Shown here: positions 1 through 8,083 of the stretch, piece after piece
How the letters are laid out: each line of letters starts with the position of its first letter
Position numbering within the stretch: the stretch's first letter is position 1
Source of the DNA: CADCVW01 sp964251385
GTDB taxonomy: Bacteria > Pseudomonadota > Alphaproteobacteria > Sphingomonadales > Sphingomonadaceae
Reading direction: 5' to 3'
Assembly: GCA_964251385.1 (NCBI GenBank)
Contig: CAXUJK010000002.1
Location: forward strand, 709,832-773,831
DNA: 64,000 nt
Notes under the pieces: model-generated
Database searches by the model: none
What the model was told of the DNA's origin: nothing
The model's input: only the letters and a program-made list of their open reading frames with translations
Position numbers and translations under genes: made by a program

Positions 1-702
1 AATACAGCGCGAGATTGTCGCGGACGACGAGGCCGAGTTGCGTCCCCGATTGCATCCAGCTGGCTTCCACCGCGTTGATCCCGCGCATAACGATGCCTTG
101 GCGGCCCGTTCCAAGCGTGCCCACAAGCAGGTCGATCTTTTGCGATGGTTTCCCATCACCGGTGCGCGGGCGGAGGCCCGCGCTGCGGATCGTCAGCAGG
201 TAGTGGGCCGGGGGCAGCGTGGCCGGCACGTGGCGTCCGCCCTCGATCTCCATGACAATGTCGTCGTCCGGAGTGCCTGCACGACTGGCTTGTGCCGGCA
301 AGAAGCTGCTGGAGACGATCAGCCGTTCGTTGTCCGGCAGGATAAGGCGTGTGGTGCCGTTGCTTTTATCCAGCAGAAGGATGTTGCGAAGTCGATCGGG
401 CTCCCCGGCGCCCGAGTACGGGCTGGCCGAGATTCGATCCGATCGATCTGCCATGATGTCGATGCGGACAAGGTCGGTGCCGTTCAATTCGCTGACTTGG
501 CCGACTACGAACGTTGTTTGGCTCGCGACATCGGCGACCTTGGCGGGCGCCTGCCGTTCGTCGAAGCCGCTGCCACTCATGCCGAGCCCGAACAGCAGCA
601 AGAGGAAGCTAACCAGGGCTAACGTCCCGATGGCTGCCAAGCCGACGACAAGCACGTATAGCCTGCCACGAAGCGGGGGAGCCGGCGATCCGTCAGCGGA
701 CA
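1..702 (-). CDS. Membrane-anchored protein of unknown function (C-terminus outside window)
   Basis: The minus-strand frame stays open from an ATG at 702 to the window edge (about 233 residues seen). Residues 1-14 are polar and proline-rich, residues 16-42 form one strong hydrophobic segment (LYVLVVGLAAIGTLALVSF...), and the rest is hydrophilic, so a single-pass inner-membrane protein with a periplasmic domain is likely. The start overlaps the stop of the upstream SDR gene by 10 nt, suggesting translational coupling. I recognise no family. The plus-strand open frames in this stretch look like codon-bias shadows. Confidence 0.6.
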
Positions 703-1397
703 TAGCTTGCGCCGTTGAGGTCGAGCACCGCGCCCGTCATCGACGCGGGTGCGTCGCAAGCGAGCCAGGCGACGGTGCGCGCCACCTCTTCGGGGTCCGC
801 GACGCGGCCGAGGGGAATATCGAACAACAATTGCTCGCCCCCGCGGCTGGCCAGATACTCCTCCGCCATGCCCGTCATGACGAAGCCCGGGCAGACGGCG
901 AACGCGAGCACGCCTTCGCGGGCATAGGCTCTCGCGATCGACTTGGTCATCGCGACCATTCCCGCCTTGGACGCGGCGTAATGCCAGTGTCCGGGGGAAT
1001 CGCCGCGATAGGCCGCGCGGCTGGCGACGTTGACGATGCGGCCGCCGCCGTGATCTCGAAAATGGAGCACGGCGAGGCGGCATAACTCGGCCGACGCGGT
1101 CAGGTTGATGCGCATCGTGCGTTCCCACGACGCGGTCCAGGCATCGCCGTCGCCCTCGATCGGCGCGGCTTCGAACACCCCCGCGTTGTTGACGAGCACG
1201 TCGATGCGCCCGTTCAAACGTTCGAGCGCGTCTCTCCACAATCCCCGCGCCGCGCCGGTCCGCGACAGGTCGGCGGCGATGCGATCGTCGGACGCGGTCG
1301 TCGCATGGCCGACGGCATGGTGGCCGGACAGCGCGTCCATGATCGCCGCGCCGATGCCGCGGCTGGTTCCGGTGACGAGGATGTTGAGCGGGATCAT
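693..1397 (-). CDS. SDR family oxidoreductase (FabG-like)
   Basis: A 234-residue classical short-chain dehydrogenase/reductase. The N-terminal Rossmann motif TGTSRGIGAA (residues about 9-18) binds NAD(P)(H), NNAG follows near residue 70, and the catalytic Ser and YxxxK appear in NVASRAAY and HYAASKAG. Length matches the family. The C-terminal part ends in a typical LDLNGASYVR tail. The substrate cannot be told from sequence; 3-oxoacyl-ACP reductase-like annotation would be a guess. It is the first gene of a two-gene minus-strand unit with the membrane protein that overlaps its stop codon. Confidence 0.9.
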   Translation of the reverse strand: MIPLNILVTGTSRGIGAAIMDALSGHHAVGHATTASDDRIAADLSRTGAARGLWRDALERLNGRIDVLVNNAGVFEAAPIEGDGDAWTASWERTMRINLTASAELCRLAVLHFRDHGGGRIVNVASRAAYRGDSPGHWHYAASKAGMVAMTKSIARAYAREGVLAFAVCPGFVMTGMAEEYLASRGGEQLLFDIPLGRVADPEEVARTVAWLACDAPASMTGAVLDLNGASYVR

Positions 1398-1437
1398 GCC
1401 CGCGCCGGTACAGCCGTCACGCCCTCAGGGCAAAGGC

Positions 1438-2793
1438 TTACGCCGCGACGCTGCGCACAAAATCGCTTGCCGCCGTACGGAACTGGGCGAGCTGGTCGTC
1501 GACCTTGCCGAACCGTTTCTCCACGCTGTCGATCTCGGACGCGACATGCTGCGTGTCCGCCCGGATCGACGCGATTGTCGAGCTCATCGAATCGGCGGCC
1601 AGCGCGGTCTCGTCCACCGCCGCCGTGATCATGGTCACCGTCTGCGCCTGCGTTTCCATCGCCGCGCGGATGCGGTCGGCGCTGTTCTGGACCTCCACGA
1701 TCGTCATCTGGATCGATCCGTTGGCCTCGACCGTGTTGCGCGTCGCGGTCTGGATCGCGGCGATCTTGGCGGTGATGTCGTCGGTTGCGTGCGCGGTCTG
1801 CGACGCCAGGCTTTTGACCTCCTGCGCCACCACGGCGAAACCGCGTCCCGCGTCGCCGGCGCGCGCCGCCTCGATCGTTGCGTTGAGCGCGAGCAGGTTG
1901 GTCTGTCCCGCGATGTCGCGGATCAGGCCGAGGATCGACTCGATCGCCTCGACATGGCCCGACAGCGCCTGGCTGATCTCCACCGCCGCGCTCGCCTGAC
2001 CGCCCGCCCGCGTCGCGACCTGCGCCGCGACCTCGACTTCGTTGCGCGCATCCTCGATCGCTCGGATCAGGCCCGCCGCCGTCTGCGCCGCCTCGCGCAT
2101 CGCCACCGCCGACTGTTCGGCGGCGGACGCGACTTCGCTCGTCTTGCCCAGCATACCGCGCGCGGATGCGGACGTCGCCAGCGTCTGCGCGCGCAGGCTC
2201 TCGGACTCGGTCGTGGCGGACGACACGACGCCGCTGATCCGGTCGCCGAACTCGCTCGCGCCCGCCGATCGCGCCGATCGCGCCTGCGCCTCGCGCCGGG
2301 CGTTCGCATGATCGGCGCACACGCTGCTTTCGATCAGCGCGATGCGCACGACGTCGGCGCAGATGCGCGGCAAGCGCTCGTCGGCGGTGCCGATCGTCTC
2401 GGACACGATGGTGACGATCGTGTCCGCATCGCCCGCCAGGCAAGCGAGGAAGCTCGTGAAGGGCACGCCCTGTTCCTCGAACGTCTGGACGTACTGCCGG
2501 AGCCGCGCGATCCAGTCCATGCCGTCCAGGTGCATGAACTTGGATTGCGTGTAGGGTCCGGTGGCCTGCGTCTGCGCCTCGACGTCGCTTGGCGTCATGC
2601 GCAGCGGATTTCCCGGCGTCGCCGCCAGACGCTGCCAGAAGACGCGCGAGATCTCCTGGCTGCGCGGCGCGATGATTGACCAGATCTCGCGCGACCGTTC
2701 GGCGAGGTCGCCGTTGCGGTCGAACGCGCGGAAATAATCGTTCGAGCGGCCGTCGGCTGAGCCGCCGATGTCGCTGAAGGAGCCATTGGTCAT
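1438..2793 (-). CDS. Globin-coupled methyl-accepting chemotaxis protein (soluble, HemAT-like)
   Basis: 451 residues with no transmembrane segment. Residues about 20-180 resemble the sensor globin of globin-coupled sensors, with His88 in the motif KFMHLDGMDW as the likely proximal haem ligand. Residues about 190-450 are an MCP signalling domain with the conserved hairpin tip DIAGQTNLLALNATIEAARA and GRGFAVVAQEVKSLA. It should sense oxygen or a redox gas in the cytoplasm and control CheA. An ATG at 3015 is in frame, but the globin domain and usual length favour the ATG at 2793 (MTNGSFSDI). No other chemotaxis gene is next to it. A CtrA-like box lies 60 bp upstream. Confidence 0.85.
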   Translation of the reverse strand: MTNGSFSDIGGSADGRSNDYFRAFDRNGDLAERSREIWSIIAPRSQEISRVFWQRLAATPGNPLRMTPSDVEAQTQATGPYTQSKFMHLDGMDWIARLRQYVQTFEEQGVPFTSFLACLAGDADTIVTIVSETIGTADERLPRICADVVRIALIESSVCADHANARREAQARSARSAGASEFGDRISGVVSSATTESESLRAQTLATSASARGMLGKTSEVASAAEQSAVAMREAAQTAAGLIRAIEDARNEVEVAAQVATRAGGQASAAVEISQALSGHVEAIESILGLIRDIAGQTNLLALNATIEAARAGDAGRGFAVVAQEVKSLASQTAHATDDITAKIAAIQTATRNTVEANGSIQMTIVEVQNSADRIRAAMETQAQTVTMITAAVDETALAADSMSSTIASIRADTQHVASEIDSVEKRFGKVDDQLAQFRTAASDFVRSVAA

Positions 2794-2852
2794 GCGCGTG
2801 TCCGTCCGTCCGCCCGAGGTCGTGTCGATGCACCCGAAATAGAGGAGAATGG

Positions 2853-2867
2853 TTAACGCCCTCTTAG
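2853..2867 (-). promoter_or_regulatory. CtrA-box-like site upstream of the globin-coupled chemoreceptor
   Basis: The sequence TTAA-N7-TTAG matches the alphaproteobacterial CtrA full site TTAA-N7-TTAA at seven of eight defined positions. It is 60 bp upstream of the chemoreceptor start. CtrA is known to control motility and chemotaxis genes in this class, and ctrA itself is in this window. Binding is inference. Confidence 0.4.
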
Positions 2868-3034
2868 ATCGCTGCTCCGCGCGTGGACGTTCGAAAGCGT
2901 GCACGGCACCTGATGAACATGTTTTAACGGGCGATGGCGCCGGGGATGCTAGCGCGGCCGCGACAACCCGCCTTGTATCGGCGCAAGCGTCGCCGCATGG
3001 CGACATGGCACTCACATGGGATCAGGTCTGCCGC

Positions 3035-3427
3035 ATGCACCGCAACACAGCTCGCCCGCTATCACCCCACCTCACCATCTGGCGTTGGGGGCCGCACATG
3101 GCGGTATCGATCCTCAACCGCATCACGGGCGTCGGCCTGAGCGTCGTCGGTGCGATCCTGTTCGTGTGGTGGCTGGTCGCCGCCGCCAGCGGCGCGGAGG
3201 CGTACGCGACCTTCTCCGAGGTCGCGACCGGATGGCTGGGCATCCTCGTCGGCGTCGGCCTCACCTGGGCGCTCGTGTTCCACACTTTCGGGGGTATCCG
3301 CCACTACGTCCTGGATATCGGCGCGGGGTACGAGCTGACCACCAACAAGCGCTGGTCGTGGATCGTCATCGCCACGTCGTTCGTCGTCACCGCCGCGATC
3401 TGGGGCTACATCGTGGGGGTCAAGTAG
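3035..3427 (+). CDS. sdhC: Succinate dehydrogenase cytochrome b556 subunit
   Basis: About 130 residues, three transmembrane helices; membrane anchor of complex II. It shows the family signature RPLSPHLTIWRWGPHMAVSI, the quinone-site Ser and Arg in SILNRITG, and the haem-ligand His in VFHTFGGIRHYVLD. The frame is open further upstream to 2849, but the extension is not family-like, so I chose the ATG at 3035 (MHRNTARPLS) with AGG upstream; 3005 is a possible alternative. It is first in sdhCDA, with sdhD starting directly after its stop. Confidence 0.9.
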   Translation: MHRNTARPLSPHLTIWRWGPHMAVSILNRITGVGLSVVGAILFVWWLVAAASGAEAYATFSEVATGWLGILVGVGLTWALVFHTFGGIRHYVLDIGAGYELTTNKRWSWIVIATSFVVTAAIWGYIVGVK

Positions 3428-3817
3428 ATGGGAACCGGAACGGGGATAGGCCGCGTCCGCGGTCTGGGCTCGGCCAAGGGCGGCGCGAGCCACTGGGCGA
3501 CCGAGCGGCTGATCTCGCTGGCCACGCTGCCGCTCTACGTGTGGCTGATCGTCGCGCTGCTGCGACTGCCCGATCTCAGCCACGGCACTGTCGTCAACTG
3601 GCTGTCGTCACCCTTGAACGCGGTAATGATGATCCTCTTAACCGTGACGACCTTCGTCCACTTGAAGCAGGGCATGCAGGTCGTACTTGACGACTACGTC
3701 CATGACGAAGGCACGCGCGTCCTGACCAACATCGCGCTCGTGTTCCTCTCCGTCGCGGGCGGCGCGGCGGCGATCTTCGCCGTGCTCCAGATCGCCTTCC
3801 GTGGAACCGGGTCCTAA
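3428..3817 (+). CDS. sdhD: Succinate dehydrogenase membrane anchor subunit
   Basis: 129 residues with three hydrophobic helices. With SdhC it forms the haem b and quinone-binding anchor of complex II. The motif TTFVHLKQGMQVVLDDYVHD carries the likely haem His and the conserved Asp-Tyr near the quinone site. The ATG abuts the sdhC stop (TAG-ATG) and sdhA abuts its own stop (TAA-ATG), so the three genes are tightly coupled. Confidence 0.93.
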   Translation: MGTGTGIGRVRGLGSAKGGASHWATERLISLATLPLYVWLIVALLRLPDLSHGTVVNWLSSPLNAVMMILLTVTTFVHLKQGMQVVLDDYVHDEGTRVLTNIALVFLSVAGGAAAIFAVLQIAFRGTGS

Positions 3818-5620
3818 ATGTCCAAGCCTTATCAAATCGTCGATCACAGCTACGACGTCGTCGTCGTCGGTGCGGGAGGTTCCGGCCTGCGCGCGACGAT
3901 GGGTGCCGCGGGTGCGGGCCTCAAGACCGCGTGCGTCACCAAGCTGTTCCCGACGCGCTCGCACACTGTGGCCGCGCAAGGCGGGATCGCCGCGGCATTG
4001 GGCAACATGGGTCCGGACCACTGGACCTGGCACATGTACGACACCGTGAAAGGCTCGGACTGGCTCGGCGACCAGGACGCGATCGAATATCTGTGCCGCG
4101 AAGCCCCGGCAGCCGTCTACGAGCTCGAGCACGCCGGCGTTCCGTTCAGCCGCACGGCCGAGGGAAAAATCTACCAGCGCGCGTTCGGCGGCATGACGCA
4201 GGCGATGGGCGAGGGCCCGCCCGCGCAGCGCACCTGCGCCGCCGCCGACCGTACCGGCCACGCGATGCTCCACGCTCTGTACCAGCAGAGCCTCAAGTAC
4301 GACACGGACTTCTACATCGAGTATGTCGCGCTCGATCTTATCATGGAGGACGGGGTGTGCCGCGGGCTCACCGCGCTCTGCATGGACGACGGATCGATCC
4401 ACCGCTTCCGCGCGCACGCCGTCGTGCTCGCCACGGGCGGCTACGGCCGCTGCTACTTCTCCGCGACCTCCGCGCACAGCTGCACGGGCGACGGCAACGC
4501 GATGGTGTTGCGCGCAGGGCTGCCGCTGCAGGACATGGAGTTCGTCCAGTTCCACCCGACGGGCATCTACGGCGCGGGCGTCCTCATCACCGAAGGGGCC
4601 AGGGGCGAGGGCGGCTACCTCACCAACTCCGAAGGCGAGCGCTTCATGGAACGCTACGCCCCCTCCGCGAAAGACCTGGCGAGCCGCGACGTCGTGTCGC
4701 GTTCGATGGCGATGGAAATCCGCGAAGGCCGCGGTGTCGGCAAGGAGAAGGATCACATCTACCTCCACCTCGACCACATCGACGCCAACATTCTGGCCGA
4801 GCGCCTGCCCGGCATCAGCGAAACCGCGAAAATCTTCGCCAACGTGGACCTTACGCGCGCGCCGATCCCCGTGTCGCCGACCGTTCACTACAACATGGGC
4901 GGCATTCCCTGTAACTATCACGGTGAAGTCGTGACGCTGCGCGACGGCGACCCCGACGCGGTCGTCCCCGGCCTGTTCGCGGTCGGCGAGGCGGCGTGCG
5001 TGTCCGTCCACGGCGCCAACCGCCTCGGCTCGAACAGCCTCATCGACCTCGTCGTCTTCGGCCGCGCCACCGGCCACCGCCTTGCCGAGGTCATCGACAA
5101 AGGCGCGTCGCACAAGCCGCTGCCCAAGGACAGCGAAGGCTCCGCGCTCGCCCGCTTGGACAAATTCCGCCACTCCAAGGGTTCGGTAGGCACCGCCATC
5201 ATCCGAGGCCAGATGCAGCGCACGATGCAGGCCGACTGCGCCGTCTTCCGCACCGACAAGACACTTCAGGAGGGTGTCGGCAAGATCGACGCGATCTATT
5301 CCAGCATCGCGGACGTCGGCATCACCGATCGCTCGATGATCTGGAACACGGACCTCGTCGAGACGCTCGAACTTGACAACATGATGGCGCAGGCGGTCGT
5401 CACGATGCACAGCGCCGCCAACCGCAAGGAGTCCCGCGGCGCGCACATGCACGAGGACTACGCCACGCGGAACGATGCCGAATGGATGAAGCACACGGTG
5501 GCGTGGTTCGACGGCGCGGAGGGCAAGGGCGGCACCGTCGCGATCGACTACCGCCCGGTGCATGAGTACACGCTAACCGACGAGGTTAGCTACATCAAGC
5601 CGAAGGCTCGGGTCTACTAG
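3818..5620 (+). CDS. sdhA: Succinate dehydrogenase flavoprotein subunit
   Basis: 600 residues, full length. It oxidises succinate to fumarate at a covalently bound FAD. The dinucleotide motif VVVVGAGGSGLRAT is near residue 14, and SHTVAAQGG near residue 50 has the His that carries 8-alpha-FAD. The active-site region GARGEGGYLTNSEGERFMERY and the C-terminal NRKESRGAHMHEDY are intact. The partner iron-sulfur gene sdhB is not adjacent: it lies 1.1 kb downstream, beyond three unrelated small genes. Confidence 0.97.
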   Translation: MSKPYQIVDHSYDVVVVGAGGSGLRATMGAAGAGLKTACVTKLFPTRSHTVAAQGGIAAALGNMGPDHWTWHMYDTVKGSDWLGDQDAIEYLCREAPAAVYELEHAGVPFSRTAEGKIYQRAFGGMTQAMGEGPPAQRTCAAADRTGHAMLHALYQQSLKYDTDFYIEYVALDLIMEDGVCRGLTALCMDDGSIHRFRAHAVVLATGGYGRCYFSATSAHSCTGDGNAMVLRAGLPLQDMEFVQFHPTGIYGAGVLITEGARGEGGYLTNSEGERFMERYAPSAKDLASRDVVSRSMAMEIREGRGVGKEKDHIYLHLDHIDANILAERLPGISETAKIFANVDLTRAPIPVSPTVHYNMGGIPCNYHGEVVTLRDGDPDAVVPGLFAVGEAACVSVHGANRLGSNSLIDLVVFGRATGHRLAEVIDKGASHKPLPKDSEGSALARLDKFRHSKGSVGTAIIRGQMQRTMQADCAVFRTDKTLQEGVGKIDAIYSSIADVGITDRSMIWNTDLVETLELDNMMAQAVVTMHSAANRKESRGAHMHEDYATRNDAEWMKHTVAWFDGAEGKGGTVAIDYRPVHEYTLTDEVSYIKPKARVY

Positions 5621-5657
5621 GTCGCAATCGAGCTTACGCAGGGATCATGGAGGCGAG

Positions 5658-5972
5658 ATGGGTAAGTTCTTCGCTGGCACTGCTGGTTGCTTGTTTGCTG
5701 CACTTGTTTTCGGTTTCGGATTGATCCAGCTTGCAGCGGGTTGGGCGGGTATAGAATATAACTTCGGATGGGGCTGGGGATTAGCTGCTGTTTTAGCTGC
5801 CTTGGTATTCCGATTTACATTACCTGTCGTCGTTGGCTGCTACTTGTGTGCGCATGATATTTGGAACTGGCATTGGGCGCTATCTGCCTTGTTTGCGATG
5901 CCTGGGCTCCTGTTTATGATTCCAAGCTTAGTAAATGGAATCATTCGATCCCTTGTAAGCAGGGGTAGGTAA
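5658..5972 (+). CDS. Small integral membrane protein, unknown function
   Basis: 104 residues with about three hydrophobic stretches (residues 5-28, 40-62 and 72-95) and a basic C-terminus. A strong GGAGG ribosome binding site sits just before the ATG. Base composition is visibly AT-richer than the sdh genes around it, including TTA and ATA codons rare elsewhere in the window, which suggests acquisition from outside. I recognise no family. It is the first gene of the insertion between sdhA and sdhB. Confidence 0.6.
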   Translation: MGKFFAGTAGCLFAALVFGFGLIQLAAGWAGIEYNFGWGWGLAAVLAALVFRFTLPVVVGCYLCAHDIWNWHWALSALFAMPGLLFMIPSLVNGIIRSLVSRGR

Positions 5973-6129
5973 CTGTACTCGACGCAATTTTTAGGAATGC
6001 AGTTCTAAACTAACTAAGATGTTAGGGGCGATGTTTTTGGATTGCATCCAGGCAACAATTCAAGGGTTGAGGTCTTCCGAACTCGAAGTCATAATGAAGC
6101 CACACTGCGACTAGCCGAAAGACGCGACG

Positions 6130-6378
6130 ATGGCTTCATGGACGATCCGAGCCGAGTATGATCCCGAGGCGCAGGTCTGGTATTCGATCGTCGGCGACAT
6201 TCCGGGTCTCGCTGCGGACGGAGAGACCCTGGAGAAGCTGGCCGCCAAAGCCGGCGTGATGCTGCCGGACCTGCTTGAAATCCACGCCGACGATATCGTC
6301 GACAAGAGCCGCCTGTCAGGCCCGCACAGCATCCGCATCATCGCCCATCACGAGCGTGAATTCGCCGTCGCCGCCTGA
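6130..6378 (+). CDS. HicB-like antitoxin (DUF1902 type)
   Basis: 82 residues. It starts MASWTIRAEYDPEAQVWYS and contains the pattern VGDIPGLAADGETLEKLAAKA, typical of the partially degraded RNase-H-like fold of HicB/DUF1902 antitoxins ('...S.DIPGL...G.T.EE...'). No separate DNA-binding domain follows, so autoregulation may depend on other residues or be absent. It is 3 nt upstream of a HicA-type gene, in antitoxin-first order. The pair lies between sdhA and sdhB. Confidence 0.75.
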   Translation: MASWTIRAEYDPEAQVWYSIVGDIPGLAADGETLEKLAAKAGVMLPDLLEIHADDIVDKSRLSGPHSIRIIAHHEREFAVAA

Positions 6379-6381
6379 GCG

Positions 6382-6579
6382 ATGGCGCGCGGCTACACCG
6401 AGCAGCTCAGAGCATTGCTCCTCAAGCACGGGTGCGTCCGCGTCCGTTCGGGCAAGGGTGATCACGAAGTCTGGCGTTGTCCCAAAGCGGAGCGTCCGGT
6501 CGTCGTGGACGGCAAGATGATGTCGCGGCATACGGCCAACACCGTGCTCAAGCAGGCTGGTATTGCGGCGAAGCTGTAG
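6382..6579 (+). CDS. hicA: HicA-type mRNA interferase toxin
   Basis: 65 residues, the usual size for HicA/YcfA toxins, which have a double-stranded-RNA-binding-like fold and cleave mRNA. The core GKGDHEVW contains the catalytic His (normally G-S-H), and the C-terminal pattern RHTANTVLKQAGI matches the family's '...T...ILKQAGI'. It follows its presumed antitoxin by 3 nt, so they are surely co-transcribed. Whether it is active cannot be seen from sequence. Confidence 0.78.
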   Translation: MARGYTEQLRALLLKHGCVRVRSGKGDHEVWRCPKAERPVVVDGKMMSRHTANTVLKQAGIAAKL

Positions 6580-6727
6580 GTGCACGACAAGCGAGTACCG
6601 CGCTTGCCTCCAGCGTCGCCGATCCCCTCAGCTTAACCGGACGTCGACGGTGCAATCCATGTGACAGAACGTGGTTGTCCGCCCGCACGGCGCGCCCTAA
6701 GTCAAATGCTCGACACAAGGTGACACG

Positions 6728-7513
6728 ATGGCCGAATTCTTCCTTCCCGCCAACAGCCGCATCAACAACAAGCCGCGCAAGCATCAGGCGGCGGACGGGG
6801 CGGTCAACATCAAGATGTTCCGCGTCTACCGCTACGATCCGGAGGAGGGCGGCAATCCGCGCTACGACACGTTCGCGGTCGACCTCGACGAATGCGGGCC
6901 GATGGTGCTGGACGCGCTCATCAAGATCAAAGCGACGCAGGACCCGTCGCTGACCTTTCGACGGTCGTGCCGCGAGGGCATTTGCGGGTCGTGCTCGATG
7001 AACATCGACGGGACGAACACGCTGGCCTGCACGCAGGCGATCGGCGACATCAAGGGCGAGGTGCGGATCACGCCGCTGCCGCACATGGACGTCGTCAAGG
7101 ACCTGGTCCCCGACTTCACGCACTTCTACGCGCAATACGCGTCGATCAAGCCATGGCTGCAGACCGTCACGCCCGCGCCGTCCGACAAGGAACGGCTGCA
7201 ATCGCCCGAGGACCGCGCGCAGCTCGACGGATTGTACGAGTGCATCCTATGCGCCTGCTGTTCGTCTTCGTGCCCCTCCTACTGGTGGAACTCCGATCGC
7301 TTCCTGGGGCCGGCGATCCTGTTGCAGGCCTATCGCTGGCTCGCCGATAGCCGCGACGAGATGACGGGCGAGCGCCTCGACGAACTCGAGGACCCGTTCC
7401 GTCTCTATCGCTGCCACACGATTATGAACTGCGCCAACGTGTGCCCTAAGGGCCTGAACCCAGCCAAGGCGATCGCGGAAACCAAGAAGATGCTGGTCGA
7501 ACGCGCGGTCTGA
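6728..7513 (+). CDS. sdhB: Succinate dehydrogenase iron-sulfur subunit
   Basis: 261 residues, full length. It carries electrons from SdhA-FAD to ubiquinone. All cluster ligands are present: [2Fe-2S] in SCREGICGSCSMNIDG...LAC, then [4Fe-4S] and [3Fe-4S] in CILCACCSSSCPSYWW and CHTIMNCANVCPKGLNP. The ATG has AAGG a few bases upstream. There are 148 nt between hicA and this start, so it may have its own promoter as well as read-through from sdhC. A large palindrome follows its stop. Confidence 0.97.
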   Translation: MAEFFLPANSRINNKPRKHQAADGAVNIKMFRVYRYDPEEGGNPRYDTFAVDLDECGPMVLDALIKIKATQDPSLTFRRSCREGICGSCSMNIDGTNTLACTQAIGDIKGEVRITPLPHMDVVKDLVPDFTHFYAQYASIKPWLQTVTPAPSDKERLQSPEDRAQLDGLYECILCACCSSSCPSYWWNSDRFLGPAILLQAYRWLADSRDEMTGERLDELEDPFRLYRCHTIMNCANVCPKGLNPAKAIAETKKMLVERAV

Positions 7514-7518
7514 TCTGT

Positions 7519-7608
7519 TACGTCATCCCAGCGCATGCTGGGATCTCAGCGGCCTGTGATTGCTGCAGTCGAAGCTACCTGAGATCCAGCCTGCGCCGGG
7601 ATGACGTA
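7519..7608. repeat. REP-like palindromic element after sdhB
   Basis: A nested inverted repeat. The outer arms begin TACGTCATCCC and end CCGGGATGACGTA, the inner parts GGGATCTCAG and CTGAGATCC also pair, and the left arm alone folds through CCCAGC-GCAT-GCTGGG. The GTCATCCC/GGGATGAC ends are typical of repeats scattered in sphingomonad genomes. It may end sdhB transcription or protect the mRNA 3' end. The ATG of a longer thioesterase frame lies inside it. Confidence 0.7.
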
Positions 7609-7636
7609 TGTGCGCGGGCTTGCTAACCGCACGCCG

Positions 7637-8083
7637 ATGCACCCCAATATCCGCCACGAACCCGATCCCGACCATCCCGGCTGGTGGACGTGGGACACGG
7701 TCGATCCCCCGCGCTACAGCGCGACACTGGGAAAACTGCTCGTCCAGCCCGCGGGTCCCGGCCGCGCGCGGTGTCGGATCTTTCCGGGCGTCGTGCAGAG
7801 CAACGTCAACGACACCGTGCACGGCGGCGCGATCCTGAACTTCGTGGACATGGCGTTCTTCGCAGGGGGGCACATGGCCGGCTTCGACAATCCCACCGCG
7901 GTGACGCTCGACACGTCCGTGCAGTTCGTCGGCGCGGGACGGCTGGGCGTGCCGCTCGACGCGGAGGTCGAGCTGCTGCGCGAGACGGGGCGGCTCGCAT
8001 TCCTTCGCGGTCTCGTCGTGCAGGAAGGCGCGACGATCGCGGCGTTCAGCGGCACGTTGCGAAAAACGACGCGGCCCGCGTGA
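7637..8083 (+). CDS. PaaI-type hotdog-fold thioesterase
   Basis: About 148 residues. The family motif NVNDTVHGGAILNFVDMAFF has the His-Gly-Gly and the acidic residue of the 4HBT/PaaI active site. It likely hydrolyses an acyl-CoA or phenylacetyl-CoA-type thioester in the cytoplasm; the substrate is unknown. I prefer the ATG at 7637 (MHPNIRHEPD), because the longer frame from 7601 begins inside a palindromic repeat. Its stop overlaps the GTG start of zapE by 4 nt. Confidence 0.85.
   Translation: MHPNIRHEPDPDHPGWWTWDTVDPPRYSATLGKLLVQPAGPGRARCRIFPGVVQSNVNDTVHGGAILNFVDMAFFAGGHMAGFDNPTAVTLDTSVQFVGAGRLGVPLDAEVELLRETGRLAFLRGLVVQEGATIAAFSGTLRKTTRPA

Noticed and set aside
2849..3034. N-terminal extension of sdhC
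   Set aside because: The added 62 residues are not hydrophobic or SdhC-like and overlap the likely promoter region and CtrA-like box.
3638..5563. Long minus-strand frame opposite sdhA
   Set aside because: Antisense shadow of sdhA; no motifs, skewed composition.
7601..7636. Upstream start for the thioesterase
   Set aside because: It would begin inside the palindromic repeat; residues before MHPNIRHEP are not family-like.
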